Positions 7,259-13,556 of a stretch of 13,556 nt of DNA are shown piece by piece (the first letter of the stretch is position 1; every line of letters starts with the position of its first letter). Location: contig CAWBMS010000002.1 in the NCBI GenBank assembly GCA_963790045.1, positions 1 to 13,556 of the forward strand. Reading direction: 5' to 3'. A program made the position numbers and the translations under genes. Under the pieces are notes generated by a model. That model worked only from the letters and a program-made list of their open reading frames with translations, did not search any database and had not been told where the DNA came from. The stretch is from DATKMP01 sp963790045. GTDB lineage: Bacteria; Bacteroidota; Ignavibacteria; UBA10030.

Positions 7259-7329
7259 GTATGGAACCAGTATAAAACCGGTATGCCAAGGGTATGGCTG
7301 CGGTATGAAAAGAGTATGGATGAGATATG
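7259..7329. repeat. Seven direct repeats of (G)GTATG at an exact 11-bp period
   Basis: The core pentamer begins at 7259 (GTATG), 7270 (GTATA), 7281, 7292, 7303, 7314 (all GTATG) and 7325 (ATATG), each exactly 11 bp after the last. Four copies have a preceding G (GGTATG). The 6-bp spacers are not conserved, so the unit is a short box, not a copied sequence. The period is not a multiple of three, so it is not a coding repeat. It lies 60 bp upstream of a predicted plus-strand promoter and looks like a multi-site binding array for a regulator contacting one face of the helix. Confidence 0.75.
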
Positions 7330-7389
7330 GAATGCAAACGCAACCAGCAACACTTTGAAGACAAATAGAAACGAATGTGATATAGTTCA

Positions 7390-7421
7390 TTGCTAAAAAT
7401 TGAGAAAAATATTTATTTTTG
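7390..7421 (+). promoter_or_regulatory. FCB-type promoter for the sigma-like gene
   Basis: TTG (7390-7392) is followed after 21 bases by TATTTTTG (7414-7421), an exact TAnnTTTG match. The predicted start near 7428 gives a leader of about 220 bases to ATG 7647, beginning with the stem-loop at 7439-7501. Short A/T-rich motifs like this arise by chance, so this is moderate evidence. Confidence 0.45.
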
Positions 7422-7438
7422 AACATCATATATACAGA

Positions 7439-7501
7439 ACTCACATGGTGATACGATTTTGCCTTAGTACCCGGACGGCAAAATTGCCGGTTGATGTGAG
7501 T
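7439..7501 (+). promoter_or_regulatory. Nested symmetric stem-loop in the predicted leader of the sigma-like gene
   Basis: ACTCACAT (7439-7446) pairs with ATGTGAGT (7494-7501), and inside it ATTTTGCC (7456-7463) pairs with GGCAAAAT (7477-7484). Both stems are perfect 8 bp; the internal loop is 9 bases on each side and the apical loop is 13 bases. A competing stem, CGGCAA / TTGCCG (7476-7489), overlaps the inner arm, so two folds exclude each other. I do not recognise a known riboswitch class. Confidence 0.45.
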
Positions 7502-7646
7502 TTGTACATAAATATAAGAGAACAAGAACAGTTCAGGACAGTGCATGTCACGACGGGAAATGGAATACACAGAGCAACCGAAAAACAAAAAGACTTTTTA
7601 ATCAATTTTAAAAAATAAAATTAAAAAACTTTTGATAGGAGGGGAT

Positions 7647-8177
7647 ATGGCACAGTTATCTCAAGAGTTACAAGGTATTTGTATTTTGTTTACAACATTC
7701 GATTTGTGGGTTCACCGATGTTGGGCTGCACACGCAGAACGATTGCTTACACAATACCATATCAATTATCTTTACAGCAGTGAAGATATTTTGCAGAGTA
7801 TCTTTGAAGATTTTTATACGGGAAAACGTATCTGGGATCCGATTAAATATACCAATATTCAACTGTATGTGGAATTATTGATTCGCAATCTTGTTCGGAA
7901 CCTTGCACGGCATGAAAGCAAAAAAGTATCATTAGAAAATTTGGAGCAAGAATTTATCGATGATGTGAATCCAGAAACATTTACAGAACAATTGGTTACG
8001 GAGGAATGCCTGAAGCATCTTGAAGGCGATGATACAGCTTCATTGGTGTTTCTTGATCTGTATGAGGATTTAAGAAATAGAGAAGTGGCGGATGATCTCG
8101 GGATTTCGGTGAAAGAGGTGGAGAATACAAAAAAGAGGATTCGAAGAAAACTGGGGAGAGCAGTGAAAAGCTATTAG
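7647..8177 (+). CDS. RNA polymerase sigma-70-like factor (ECF-type, small)
   Basis: The start at ATG 7647 is chosen because AGGAGGGG (7637-7644) lies directly before it; the TTG at 7632 would place this ribosome site inside the gene. The 176-residue product has a helical N-terminal half (AERLLTQY ... SEDILQSIFEDFYTGKRIWDP, then LYVELLIRNLVRNLARHE) that fits sigma region 2 with its promoter-opening helix. An acidic linker (about 95-125) follows, then a C-terminal helix-turn-helix, NREVADDLGISVKEVENTKKRIRRKL (about 144-169), typical of sigma region 4 binding the -35 element. It probably directs RNA polymerase to a small gene set, perhaps including itself. No anti-sigma gene is obvious next door, although the membrane protein at 8796 could be examined as one. 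The long structured upstream region suggests tight control. Confidence 0.7.
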   Translation: MAQLSQELQGICILFTTFDLWVHRCWAAHAERLLTQYHINYLYSSEDILQSIFEDFYTGKRIWDPIKYTNIQLYVELLIRNLVRNLARHESKKVSLENLEQEFIDDVNPETFTEQLVTEECLKHLEGDDTASLVFLDLYEDLRNREVADDLGISVKEVENTKKRIRRKLGRAVKSY

Positions 8178-8381
8178 ATAGAAAGTAGGGTTAAGGTTTT
8201 AGAATCTCATTGTTTAAACGTTCATTTTTCTAATGCCATTATAAAAAAAACTGCCGACGAATTCACTGACTGAAAGAATAGTGAGGTAACTGCAAAGGAT
8301 ATTCTCAATGAGAAGATTGGGTAATCCAATTTCCGGTAGGGCATATTAGTTTATGCCAAAATATTAAAAGCAGAGCGTCGC

Positions 8382-8458
8382 TTTCTTTGATTGCGCAAAG
8401 AAACCCCTCTATCACGATGTTGGACATCGTGACATCTCCCCTTATTCTTAAGGGGAGA
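8382..8458. repeat. Cluster of three adjacent perfect hairpins
   Basis: Stem 1 is TTTCTTTG / CAAAGAAA (8382-8403, 8 bp, 6-base loop). Stem 2 is TCACGATGT / ACATCGTGA (8412-8432, 9 bp, 3-base loop). Stem 3 is TCTCCCCTTA / TAAGGGGAGA (8435-8458, 10 bp, 4-base loop). All are uninterrupted and separated by only 8 and 2 bases. No T-run follows, so these are not ordinary terminators; they resemble mobile palindromic (REP-like) units. Confidence 0.65.
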
Positions 8459-8614
8459 ATGACAGAAAGAAACGCCAGCGAATTCGAAAGCAAGGGCTTA
8501 ATGTTGATCTGAAGCTTTGAGAAGCACTTGAGTGCAGTTGTTAGGGCATGAATAATTTTTGCCAATAAAAATATGACCTGTTTGCCTCGATAACCTTTGC
8601 TGGTAGGAAGTTGA

Positions 8615-8632
8615 CACACGCTATCGCGTGTG
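8615..8632. repeat. Hairpin CACACGC-TATC-GCGTGTG
   Basis: A perfect 7-bp stem (8615-8621 with 8626-8632) with a 4-base loop lies in the same gene-free interval as the triple hairpin, with a short G+C-rich stretch just after it. Confidence 0.45.
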
Positions 8633-8795
8633 ATTGTAAAACGCCTCCGGCTGCGGAACGAAGGAATGGAGTGGCTGCGAAGAAAAGATTCTTCAGTCAT
8701 CTTTTTCATCGGGAGGTTGTTCCATCATGCTTGATTAAGCACGCCGAATATGGTACTTTATTTTGAATTGAAAAAAGGAAGAGAGAAGAAACCGT

Positions 8796-9269
8796 ATGCT
8801 GAACATTTTGGGAAAAATAGCTTCGAACATCAGTAAGGGAATCGGGATTGTTATTTTTGTAGCCGTGGCGGTTGTGTTTGATATCCAACTGGCATTGGAA
8901 TTGCCGGAAAAATTGGTTCCGGTGGCGCTTTCCGGCGTTGCCCTGATCACCGTCCTTGCGGCGCTTTCGTTCGGTATGGCACAGAGCGAAAAAGATGATG
9001 AGCACCGGAAGCAAATTGCGATAGCGGGGGAAAAGATATTCCATTCCTGCATTCTCTATGTGCAGGCGATCTTTATCCGTTACGCGCTGGACCGGTTATC
9101 GTCGATGCCATTTGCAAAAAACGATATACGGATCACGAACATCATTATCGATGTTACCGTGATTATTGTAACGATCCTGAGCATTTACGGGACGTATTTT
9201 TTTATCTATGGATTCCGGATGCTGAATAATATCTTCTGGCTTCGGTACGAAAAGCGAACGAGAAAATAG
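8796..9269 (+). CDS. Hypothetical membrane protein, four predicted helices
   Basis: I do not recognise the 157-residue protein. Hydrophobic segments lie at about 15-34 (GIGIVIFVAVAVVFDIQLAL), 39-62 (VPVALSGVALITVLAALSF), 77-97 (IFHSCILYVQAIFIRYAL) and 114-141 (NIIIDVTVIIVTILSIYGTYFF). A charged loop (QSEKDDEHRKQ, 63-73) lies between helices 2 and 3, and a basic tail (RYEKRTRK) ends it. The positive tail suggests both termini are cytoplasmic. ATG 8796 is preceded by AAGGAAGAG about 12 bases upstream. It stands alone, with more than 300 non-coding bases on each side. A role in sensing or as a partner of the upstream sigma-like factor is possible, but this is proximity only. Confidence 0.6.
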   Translation: MLNILGKIASNISKGIGIVIFVAVAVVFDIQLALELPEKLVPVALSGVALITVLAALSFGMAQSEKDDEHRKQIAIAGEKIFHSCILYVQAIFIRYALDRLSSMPFAKNDIRITNIIIDVTVIIVTILSIYGTYFFIYGFRMLNNIFWLRYEKRTRK

Positions 9270-9600
9270 AAGGAATGATGTGGTGCCGTGTTCGGGAAAT
9301 TATTCAGCAGCCGCGGGGAATCCGGAAGTGTCAGACACCTTCCTCGGTTTATGCTCAGGCAGGTGTCAGACACTTGCCGCTGCACAAACAAAGCAGATGA
9401 CGCCCACATGCTTTGTGTTGAAATGATTGCTCAGATTGTTGAAGAATGACGGAAGAAATGTTACATTCCAGATGGCAATTCAAACAGCAAGTGGGTAGAA
9501 TATATTGGTTGCTCAATAAATAGCACTGAACAATGTGAGACAGATACTTAAAACATAAAATCAATAGTTGTTATCATCAACATGTTCATAGAGAGAAGAG
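9270..9600. other. Non-coding region with paired palindromes and one hairpin
   Basis: No gene is visible here. The interval holds two GTGTCAGACAC palindromes (9324-9378) and a hairpin ACAAAGCA / TGCTTTGT (9388-9395 with 9409-9416). The last bases before 9601, AGAGAGAAGAG, form only a weak ribosome site, so the downstream start is less certain. Confidence 0.55.
9324..9378. repeat. Inverted pair of GTGTCAGACAC palindromes (REP-like)
   Basis: The core GTGTC-A-GACAC occurs at 9328-9338 and 9363-9373, centres 35 bp apart. The first is extended by GGAA / TTCC, the second by GGCA / TGCC. The first copy reads AAGTGTCAGACACCT and the second AGGTGTCAGACACTT; apart from the central base they are reverse complements, so the copies are in opposite orientation. 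That arrangement is typical of REP doublets, and could also be a double operator. Confidence 0.65.
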
Positions 9601-10869
9601 ATGAAGCAACGGAATCATTATCAGGAACAGAGGATTGCGAAAGAGCAGTTCCGGAACAGATTTTTCCAACACCTTGAAGAGATATGCACTCTTACAGCGG
9701 GAACAGGTGTGTATCCGCTTATACCCGTACGGGACCGGGTGGGAATATTTTTAAATCGTGTTTTGCCCATGCAGGTGCTTGCACAGGAAGGCGACGGCGT
9801 ACCGGACAAAGTTCTTGCCGCAATGCGGGAATATCTTCCGCAGATGATGAAGGAAACCATGGTGGCACTCTATCCGAACGGACCGGAAATTCCATTGAGT
9901 ACCGGTTATTCCGTTGGGCTTGCCTTATCATTGTATGTGCAGCAGCTAACCCCCAACGAGTATTCCAACGCAGAAGCAGTAAAGGCAAAGCTCGAGAAAT
10001 TAGTCCATGATGATTTTTTTATGATGGAAGTACTCAAGAAAGTCAATGAGATCATGGAAATACTTTCTATGGAAATGAGCACGTACACCGGCGGGTTGTA
10101 CTGGCTGACGCATAAGAGGGCAGATTTTATTCTGGGGAAAATACGACTGCAATATGTATTATCGATCCATCGTCATACGATGCTGCAGAAGACCTTTTGC
10201 GTCGAAGGAAAAAACAGATCTGCGATACCGGTTGAATGGATTGTGCAAGACACAGGAATCTGCGCTGTACGTATTGCTGCAGAGATTTTAGGAAAGCCGA
10301 AAGAGCAAGATTCTTATCCGGTGTTTATTCAGTTCCATGCGTTGCAGCGCATGCACGAACGATTAGATTGTCTTTCCATTTCTGTAACCCATGTCAATAT
10401 TTATCTTTCGATGAATAACCCTGCCGTACTACCGCTCGATGAACGTACCTTTCTTTTCGAGTACAGTATCTTCGGATATAAGATCGGTTATTTTCGTGCT
10501 ATCATTGTCGGACATTCGATATTATTACAAACATTTTTATTAGTCACACAAAATGGAACGCCCGAGGGAATCAAACTTCAAGAACTTGCGGGTATTACCA
10601 AACAGGATAAAACGTTTCTTGCAATGGACAGATTAAGTTCGTTTATGACGACGGAATTTACAGCGAATCCTGCCTTGCGGACATTATTTCAAGAAGCCGG
10701 ATGTATGCCGTTGCTGGAAGCGTATGCTTTTTTACAGCAGCTTGTCCATAAATCTGCACAGCCGACAACAGTACAGATGATGGTGCAGTATCTTGGATTG
10801 GACACGCAGCCAGATTTCCTCGAAACATTATCTACGGAACAATCACAACCAACGGAGCCAGCGCCATGA
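9601..10869 (+). CDS. Hypothetical protein (422 aa)
   Basis: No named family is recognised. The N-terminal third is helical and charged (MKQRNHYQEQRIAKEQFRN; later AEAVKAKLEKLV ... VLKKVNEIMEILSMEM). From about residue 240 a block reads FIQFHALQRMHERLD, SISVTHVNIYLSM, then GYKIGYFRAIIVGHSILLQTFLLVTQNGTPEG. The H-A-x-x-R-M-x-E-R pattern recalls small DUF4258/BrnT-type RNase-like folds ('sHa..Rm.eR...'), followed by strands containing a TFL-T-NGTPEG turn. The resemblance is weak and proposed only as a lead. It has no signal peptide or clear membrane segment. The ribosome site is poor (AGAGAAGAG). Its stop overlaps the next gene's start by 4 bases (ATGA), so the two are co-translated and may form a complex. 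Confidence 0.7.
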   Translation: MKQRNHYQEQRIAKEQFRNRFFQHLEEICTLTAGTGVYPLIPVRDRVGIFLNRVLPMQVLAQEGDGVPDKVLAAMREYLPQMMKETMVALYPNGPEIPLSTGYSVGLALSLYVQQLTPNEYSNAEAVKAKLEKLVHDDFFMMEVLKKVNEIMEILSMEMSTYTGGLYWLTHKRADFILGKIRLQYVLSIHRHTMLQKTFCVEGKNRSAIPVEWIVQDTGICAVRIAAEILGKPKEQDSYPVFIQFHALQRMHERLDCLSISVTHVNIYLSMNNPAVLPLDERTFLFEYSIFGYKIGYFRAIIVGHSILLQTFLLVTQNGTPEGIKLQELAGITKQDKTFLAMDRLSSFMTTEFTANPALRTLFQEAGCMPLLEAYAFLQQLVHKSAQPTTVQMMVQYLGLDTQPDFLETLSTEQSQPTEPAP

Positions 10870-11444
10870 TGACCGATGATGACAGACGATCTTCGTATAA
10901 CGATACCAAAGCATTATATCAACATTTTAAAGATTACCGGCAAAAGAATAATCCTGATGCGCGGACCGTCGAAATCTGGGGTGAGGGCGCAATGAATATG
11001 TTTTTTATGACCTTAGTTTTAGGCCCATATTTTCTCATTCAGAAACAGGTAAAAGATTTTCCAGATGGCGGACCCAGACCAATTTTACCACTCAAAGAAA
11101 CCGTAGCGTGTTTACATAAATATGCTCCAACGGAACAAAACCCTTTGCCGGAACGACTTTCCTTTTCCGGTGAAGACGCCGTTCTGCTGTACCTTTTAGC
11201 TTCCATAGGACGGCGGTGTGTATCGGCATTCGATAAACAAACGATTCTCGATGCATTTGATACCGACAAAGATTCTGATGAACATTTTTTTGAATGGAAA
11301 GAATTTTATTTGCAAAAGACGGACGAACTGTTAGAGTATATTAGCTGGAGATTCCGCGGGGACGAGGCGATGGTAAAACTGCTGGAACAGTATTCACAGG
11401 GGACGGAACATTTTCGAGAACAAAAAAACAACCTATCACTCTAA
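10866..11444 (+). CDS. Hypothetical protein (192 aa), coupled to the upstream gene
   Basis: The start ATG at 10866 overlaps the stop of the 422-residue gene as ATGA, with GGAG about 8 bases before it; a second ATG at 10869 is also possible. The protein is acidic and helical: an N-terminal charged part (MTDDDRRSSYNDTKALYQHFKDYRQ), a hydrophobic patch AMNMFFMTLVLGPYFLI (about 42-58) that could be a single buried or membrane helix, then SGEDAVLLYLLASIGRRC and a C-terminal half rich in Asp/Glu and aromatics (FFEWKEFYLQKTDELLEYISWRFRG). I know no family for it. The tight coupling suggests it works with the upstream product; a toxin-antidote or enzyme-partner pair would fit the layout but is not shown. 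Confidence 0.65.
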   Translation: MMTDDDRRSSYNDTKALYQHFKDYRQKNNPDARTVEIWGEGAMNMFFMTLVLGPYFLIQKQVKDFPDGGPRPILPLKETVACLHKYAPTEQNPLPERLSFSGEDAVLLYLLASIGRRCVSAFDKQTILDAFDTDKDSDEHFFEWKEFYLQKTDELLEYISWRFRGDEAMVKLLEQYSQGTEHFREQKNNLSL

Positions 11445-11522
11445 GAAAGCGTGAAGTGCGAACGATGTAGTTGATAAGGGAAGGGTTCTTCCGGTTCCGG
11501 TACCGAAAAGCGCGTCGAGAAG

Positions 11523-11628
11523 GAGACTGTGTCAAAACCCTAAAAAGTACGGTAGTCGAAACCTTTAGGTTTTGTTTCCAGAATAAAAACGAGGACTACC
11601 GCTGTTATTTGAATTTTTACACAGTCTC
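11523..11628. mobile_element. 106-bp MITE or internally deleted IS with terminal inverted repeats
   Basis: GAGACTGTGTCAAAA (11523-11537) and TTTTTACACAGTCTC (11614-11628) are inverted repeats matching at 14 of 15 positions. Inside, CGGTAGTC (11550-11557) pairs with GACTACCG (11594-11601), each set back exactly 12 bases from the outer arms, with a small hairpin AAACC / GGTTT (11559-11572) near the centre. There is no transposase. The whole-length dyad is typical of MITEs; the GAGACTGTGT termini resemble ends of several transposase families but I cannot assign one. No clear target-site duplication is seen: left and right flanks differ sharply. Confidence 0.7.
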
Positions 11629-13556
11629 GGCAGGAGATCCGGGGGCGGCTCAGCTATCTTAAGGAAGCCGGCCTCGGCTATCTCACCCTTGACCGGCAGT
11701 CGCGAACCCTGTCCGGGGGAGAGGTGGAGCGGGCAAACCTCACCACAGCCCTTGGCTCCTCCCTGGTCAACACCCTCTATATTCTTGATGAGCCGAGCAT
11801 CGGGCTGCACGCACGGGACAATCAGCGGCTCATTTCCATCCTGAAAGGCCTGCGGGACGCGGGCAACAGCATCGTGGGTTGTTGAGCATGACCCTGAGAT
11901 CATCCTGGCGAGCGATCATGTCATTGATCTTGGTCCCAAAGCCGGGGAACAGGGCGGGCAGCTCATCTTCTGCGGGCCCTCCAGCGACATCGTGCGCAGC
12001 GCTCACTCGCTGACCGGCCGCTATCTGGCCGGTGACCTGCAGATACCGGTCCCGCGCAGGCGCCGCAAAGCGCGCCCGAACTGCAGCCTCACGCTTCAGG
12101 GCGTGTCCTGCAACAACCTGAAGCAGCTTTCCCTCTCGATCCCGCTGGGGCTGCTGGTGTGCATAACCGGGGTTTCCGGTTCCGGCAAATCAACCCTGCT
12201 GGACAACGTGCTGTACCAGGGGCTGCTGAAAAAGAAGGGTAACGCCGGCAGCGCCAATGATCCGGCCTGCCCGATTGACGGCGCGGAGTTTCTGGACCAG
12301 GTCCTGCTGATGTACCAGAGCCCCATCGGCAGGACCCCCCGCTCCAATCCCGCCACCTACATGAAACTTTTTGATGAAATCAGGAAGCTATTTGCCCGGA
12401 CTGTTCGCGCTCGTGAACACGGGTACACGGCATCGACATTTTCCTTCAACGCCAGGGGCGGGCGCTGCGAGCAGTGCCGGGGGGAAGGCTTTGAAAAAAT
12501 CGAGATGCAGTTCCTCTCCGATGTCTACGTGAGCTGCTCCCGTTGCCAGGGAAAGCGCTACACCGTGGAGGTCCTTGAGGTAACGTATCAGGATAAAAAT
12601 ATTCACGACGTGCTGCAGATGACCGTATCCGAAGCGCGCGTCTTCTTCTCGTCGTCGCCGCGTCTTTCCGCACAGCTGCAGCTTCTGGAGATGGTCGGGC
12701 TCGGCTACCTGCGGCTCGGCCAGCCCCTGAACACGCTTTCCGGCGGCGAATCACAGCGCTTGAAAATCGCCGCCATCATAAAGACCGGGCAGCTGGGCCA
12801 CACCCTCTTTCTGTTTGATGAACCGACCACCGGGCTGCACTTTGAAGATATAAAAAATCTTCTTGATGTTTTCAGCCTGCTGCTGGAGCAGGGGCACTCG
12901 CTCATTGTTGTGGAGCATAATCTTGACTTCATCAAGTGTGCCGACCACGTTATTGACTTGGGGCCGGAAGGCGGAGACGAAGGCGGCTACCTGGTTGCAC
13001 AGGGGCCACCCGAGAAGATTGCCGCCGTACAGCACTCCTTTACCGGCGCTTTTCTCAAAAGCTATCTTAGCGGAGATCCTGCCCCGGCAGTGCCCGCTCC
13101 CGTGAATGAGCCGGAGGTGCCTGCATCGATAGACACAAACAATCACATCGTGGTGAGCGGCGCGCGCGAGCATAACCTGAAAAATATCAGCGTCAGCATT
13201 CCCCGGGAAAAGGTCGTTGTCATAACCGGTTTGAGCGGTTCCGGCAAATCAACCCTCGCCTTTGACATTCTGTTTGCCGAAGGCCAGCGCCGTTTTCTGG
13301 AAACGCTTTCACCCTATGCACGCCAGTACATAAAACAGCTGGACCGGCCGGAAGTTGATTCACTGAGTGGCATTCCGCCGACAGTTGCCATAGAGCAGCG
13401 CCTCTCCCGGGCAGGCGCTGCGTCCACCGTCGCCACCCTGACCGAGGTTTACCATTACCTGCGGCTGCTGTACGCCAAAGCCGGAGAGCAGCACTGCCCG
13501 ACATGCGGGGCGCTGCTTGCGGCAAAATCCCCTGAGGCAATTGCCGATGATATTCT
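11629..13556 (+). pseudogene. uvrA: Tandem UvrA-like excinuclease ATPase, 5'-truncated and frameshifted, running off the window
   Basis: Translation from the element boundary gives EIRGRLSYLKEAGLGYLTLDRQ, signature LSGGEVERANL and Walker B LYILDEPSIGLH of a first nucleotide-binding domain. An extra G in GGG 11876-11878 then shifts the frame (stop TGA 11883-11885); from 11878 the frame is open to the window end. It encodes VVEHDPE, Walker A GVSGSGKSTLL, a zinc finger (CEQC ... CSRC), LSGGESQRLKIA and FLFDEPTTGLH: the rest of one UvrA unit. After a Pro/Ala-rich linker, REHNLKNISV and Walker A GLSGSGKSTLAFD open a second unit. UvrA scans DNA for damage in nucleotide excision repair; tandem forms are known in some Deltaproteobacteria. 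The N-terminus is missing at the MITE edge, and G+C and codon use differ from everything to the left. Confidence 0.85.

Larger units (their letters stand above)
8178..8795. other. Non-coding region with several hairpins
   Basis: No credible gene is seen in these 618 bases. They hold a hairpin at 8340-8357 (GGCATA / TATGCC), three back-to-back hairpins at 8382-8458, and another at 8615-8632. A minus-strand open frame at 8305-8709 is low-complexity in translation, crosses the palindromes and has no family resemblance, so it is not called. The density of perfect stems suggests interspersed palindromic repeats. Confidence 0.6.

Noticed and set aside
7259..7329. CRISPR array
   Set aside because: Repeat units are 5-6 bp with 5-6 bp spacers, far too short, and no cas genes are present.
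7157..7396. 79-residue plus-strand open frame across the 11-bp repeats
   Set aside because: No ribosome site, no family resemblance, and the repeat period is not a multiple of three.
7085..7588. 167-residue minus-strand open frame
   Set aside because: Low-quality translation rich in Cys/His/Tyr, crosses the repeats and stem-loop, and has no likely ribosome site.
8305..8709. 134-residue minus-strand open frame in the hairpin region
   Set aside because: It crosses four perfect palindromes and reads as low-complexity sequence; it is better explained by repeats.
11471..11662. 63-residue plus-strand open frame spanning the MITE
   Set aside because: It runs through both terminal inverted repeats into the uvrA fragment in another frame; it is chance.
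11565..13540. Several minus-strand open frames opposite uvrA
   Set aside because: They are shadows of the G+C-rich uvrA frame, which carries clear Walker, signature and zinc-finger motifs on the plus strand.

Overview
The left 11.5 kb (about 40% G+C by eye) looks like a bacterium of the FCB group, most likely Ignavibacteria/Chlorobi-like. The support is a C-terminal sorting domain of the 'NYPNPFNPTT' type, a chorismate synthase tail of that style, and two upstream regions with TTG plus TAnnTTTG promoter elements, as known from Bacteroidetes. The last 1.9 kb (from about 11629) is clearly more G+C-rich, has different codon use and encodes part of a tandem UvrA-like protein that resembles deltaproteobacterial proteins. 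The switch occurs exactly at the right end of a 106-bp inverted-repeat element, so the right end is either acquired DNA or an assembly chimera.

Layout: 2-283, 3' end of aroC (+). 420-1080, a secreted cupredoxin with a C-terminal sorting domain, frameshifted (-). 1395-1643, a small unknown protein (+), followed by a strong terminator and perhaps a small RNA (1703-1814). 6235 down to 1856, a tight minus-strand operon: NfeD-type membrane serine protease, slipin (SPFH/stomatin-like), then a family-B DNA polymerase-like gene split by a single-base frameshift in a 7-A run. 6364-7047, a DUF6266-like protein (-). 7048-7646, a long regulatory region. 7647-8177, a sigma-70-like factor (+). 8178-8795, non-coding DNA rich in hairpins. 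8796-9269, a four-helix membrane protein (+). 9270-9600, non-coding with paired GTGTCAGACAC palindromes. 9601-11444, two translationally coupled unknown genes (+). 11523-11628, MITE/IS remnant. 11629-13556, truncated and frameshifted uvrA-like sequence (+).

Two things stand out. First, the polymerase-like gene keeps the whole family-B fold outline but appears to have lost its exonuclease residues (the expected D-I-E reads A-I-A), its palm motif A aspartate and its motif B, so it looks like a catalytically dead polymerase. It is placed unusually, directly downstream of a membrane protease/slipin pair. Second, the region before the sigma-like gene holds seven copies of (G)GTATG at an exact 11-bp period, then a TTG-N21-TATTTTTG promoter, then a symmetric nested stem-loop in the predicted leader. 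Together these look like a dedicated control region for an unknown regulator.

Three genes (cupredoxin, polymerase, uvrA) each carry one extra base in the coding sense. This could be real decay, but a common sequencing or assembly error mode has to be considered.
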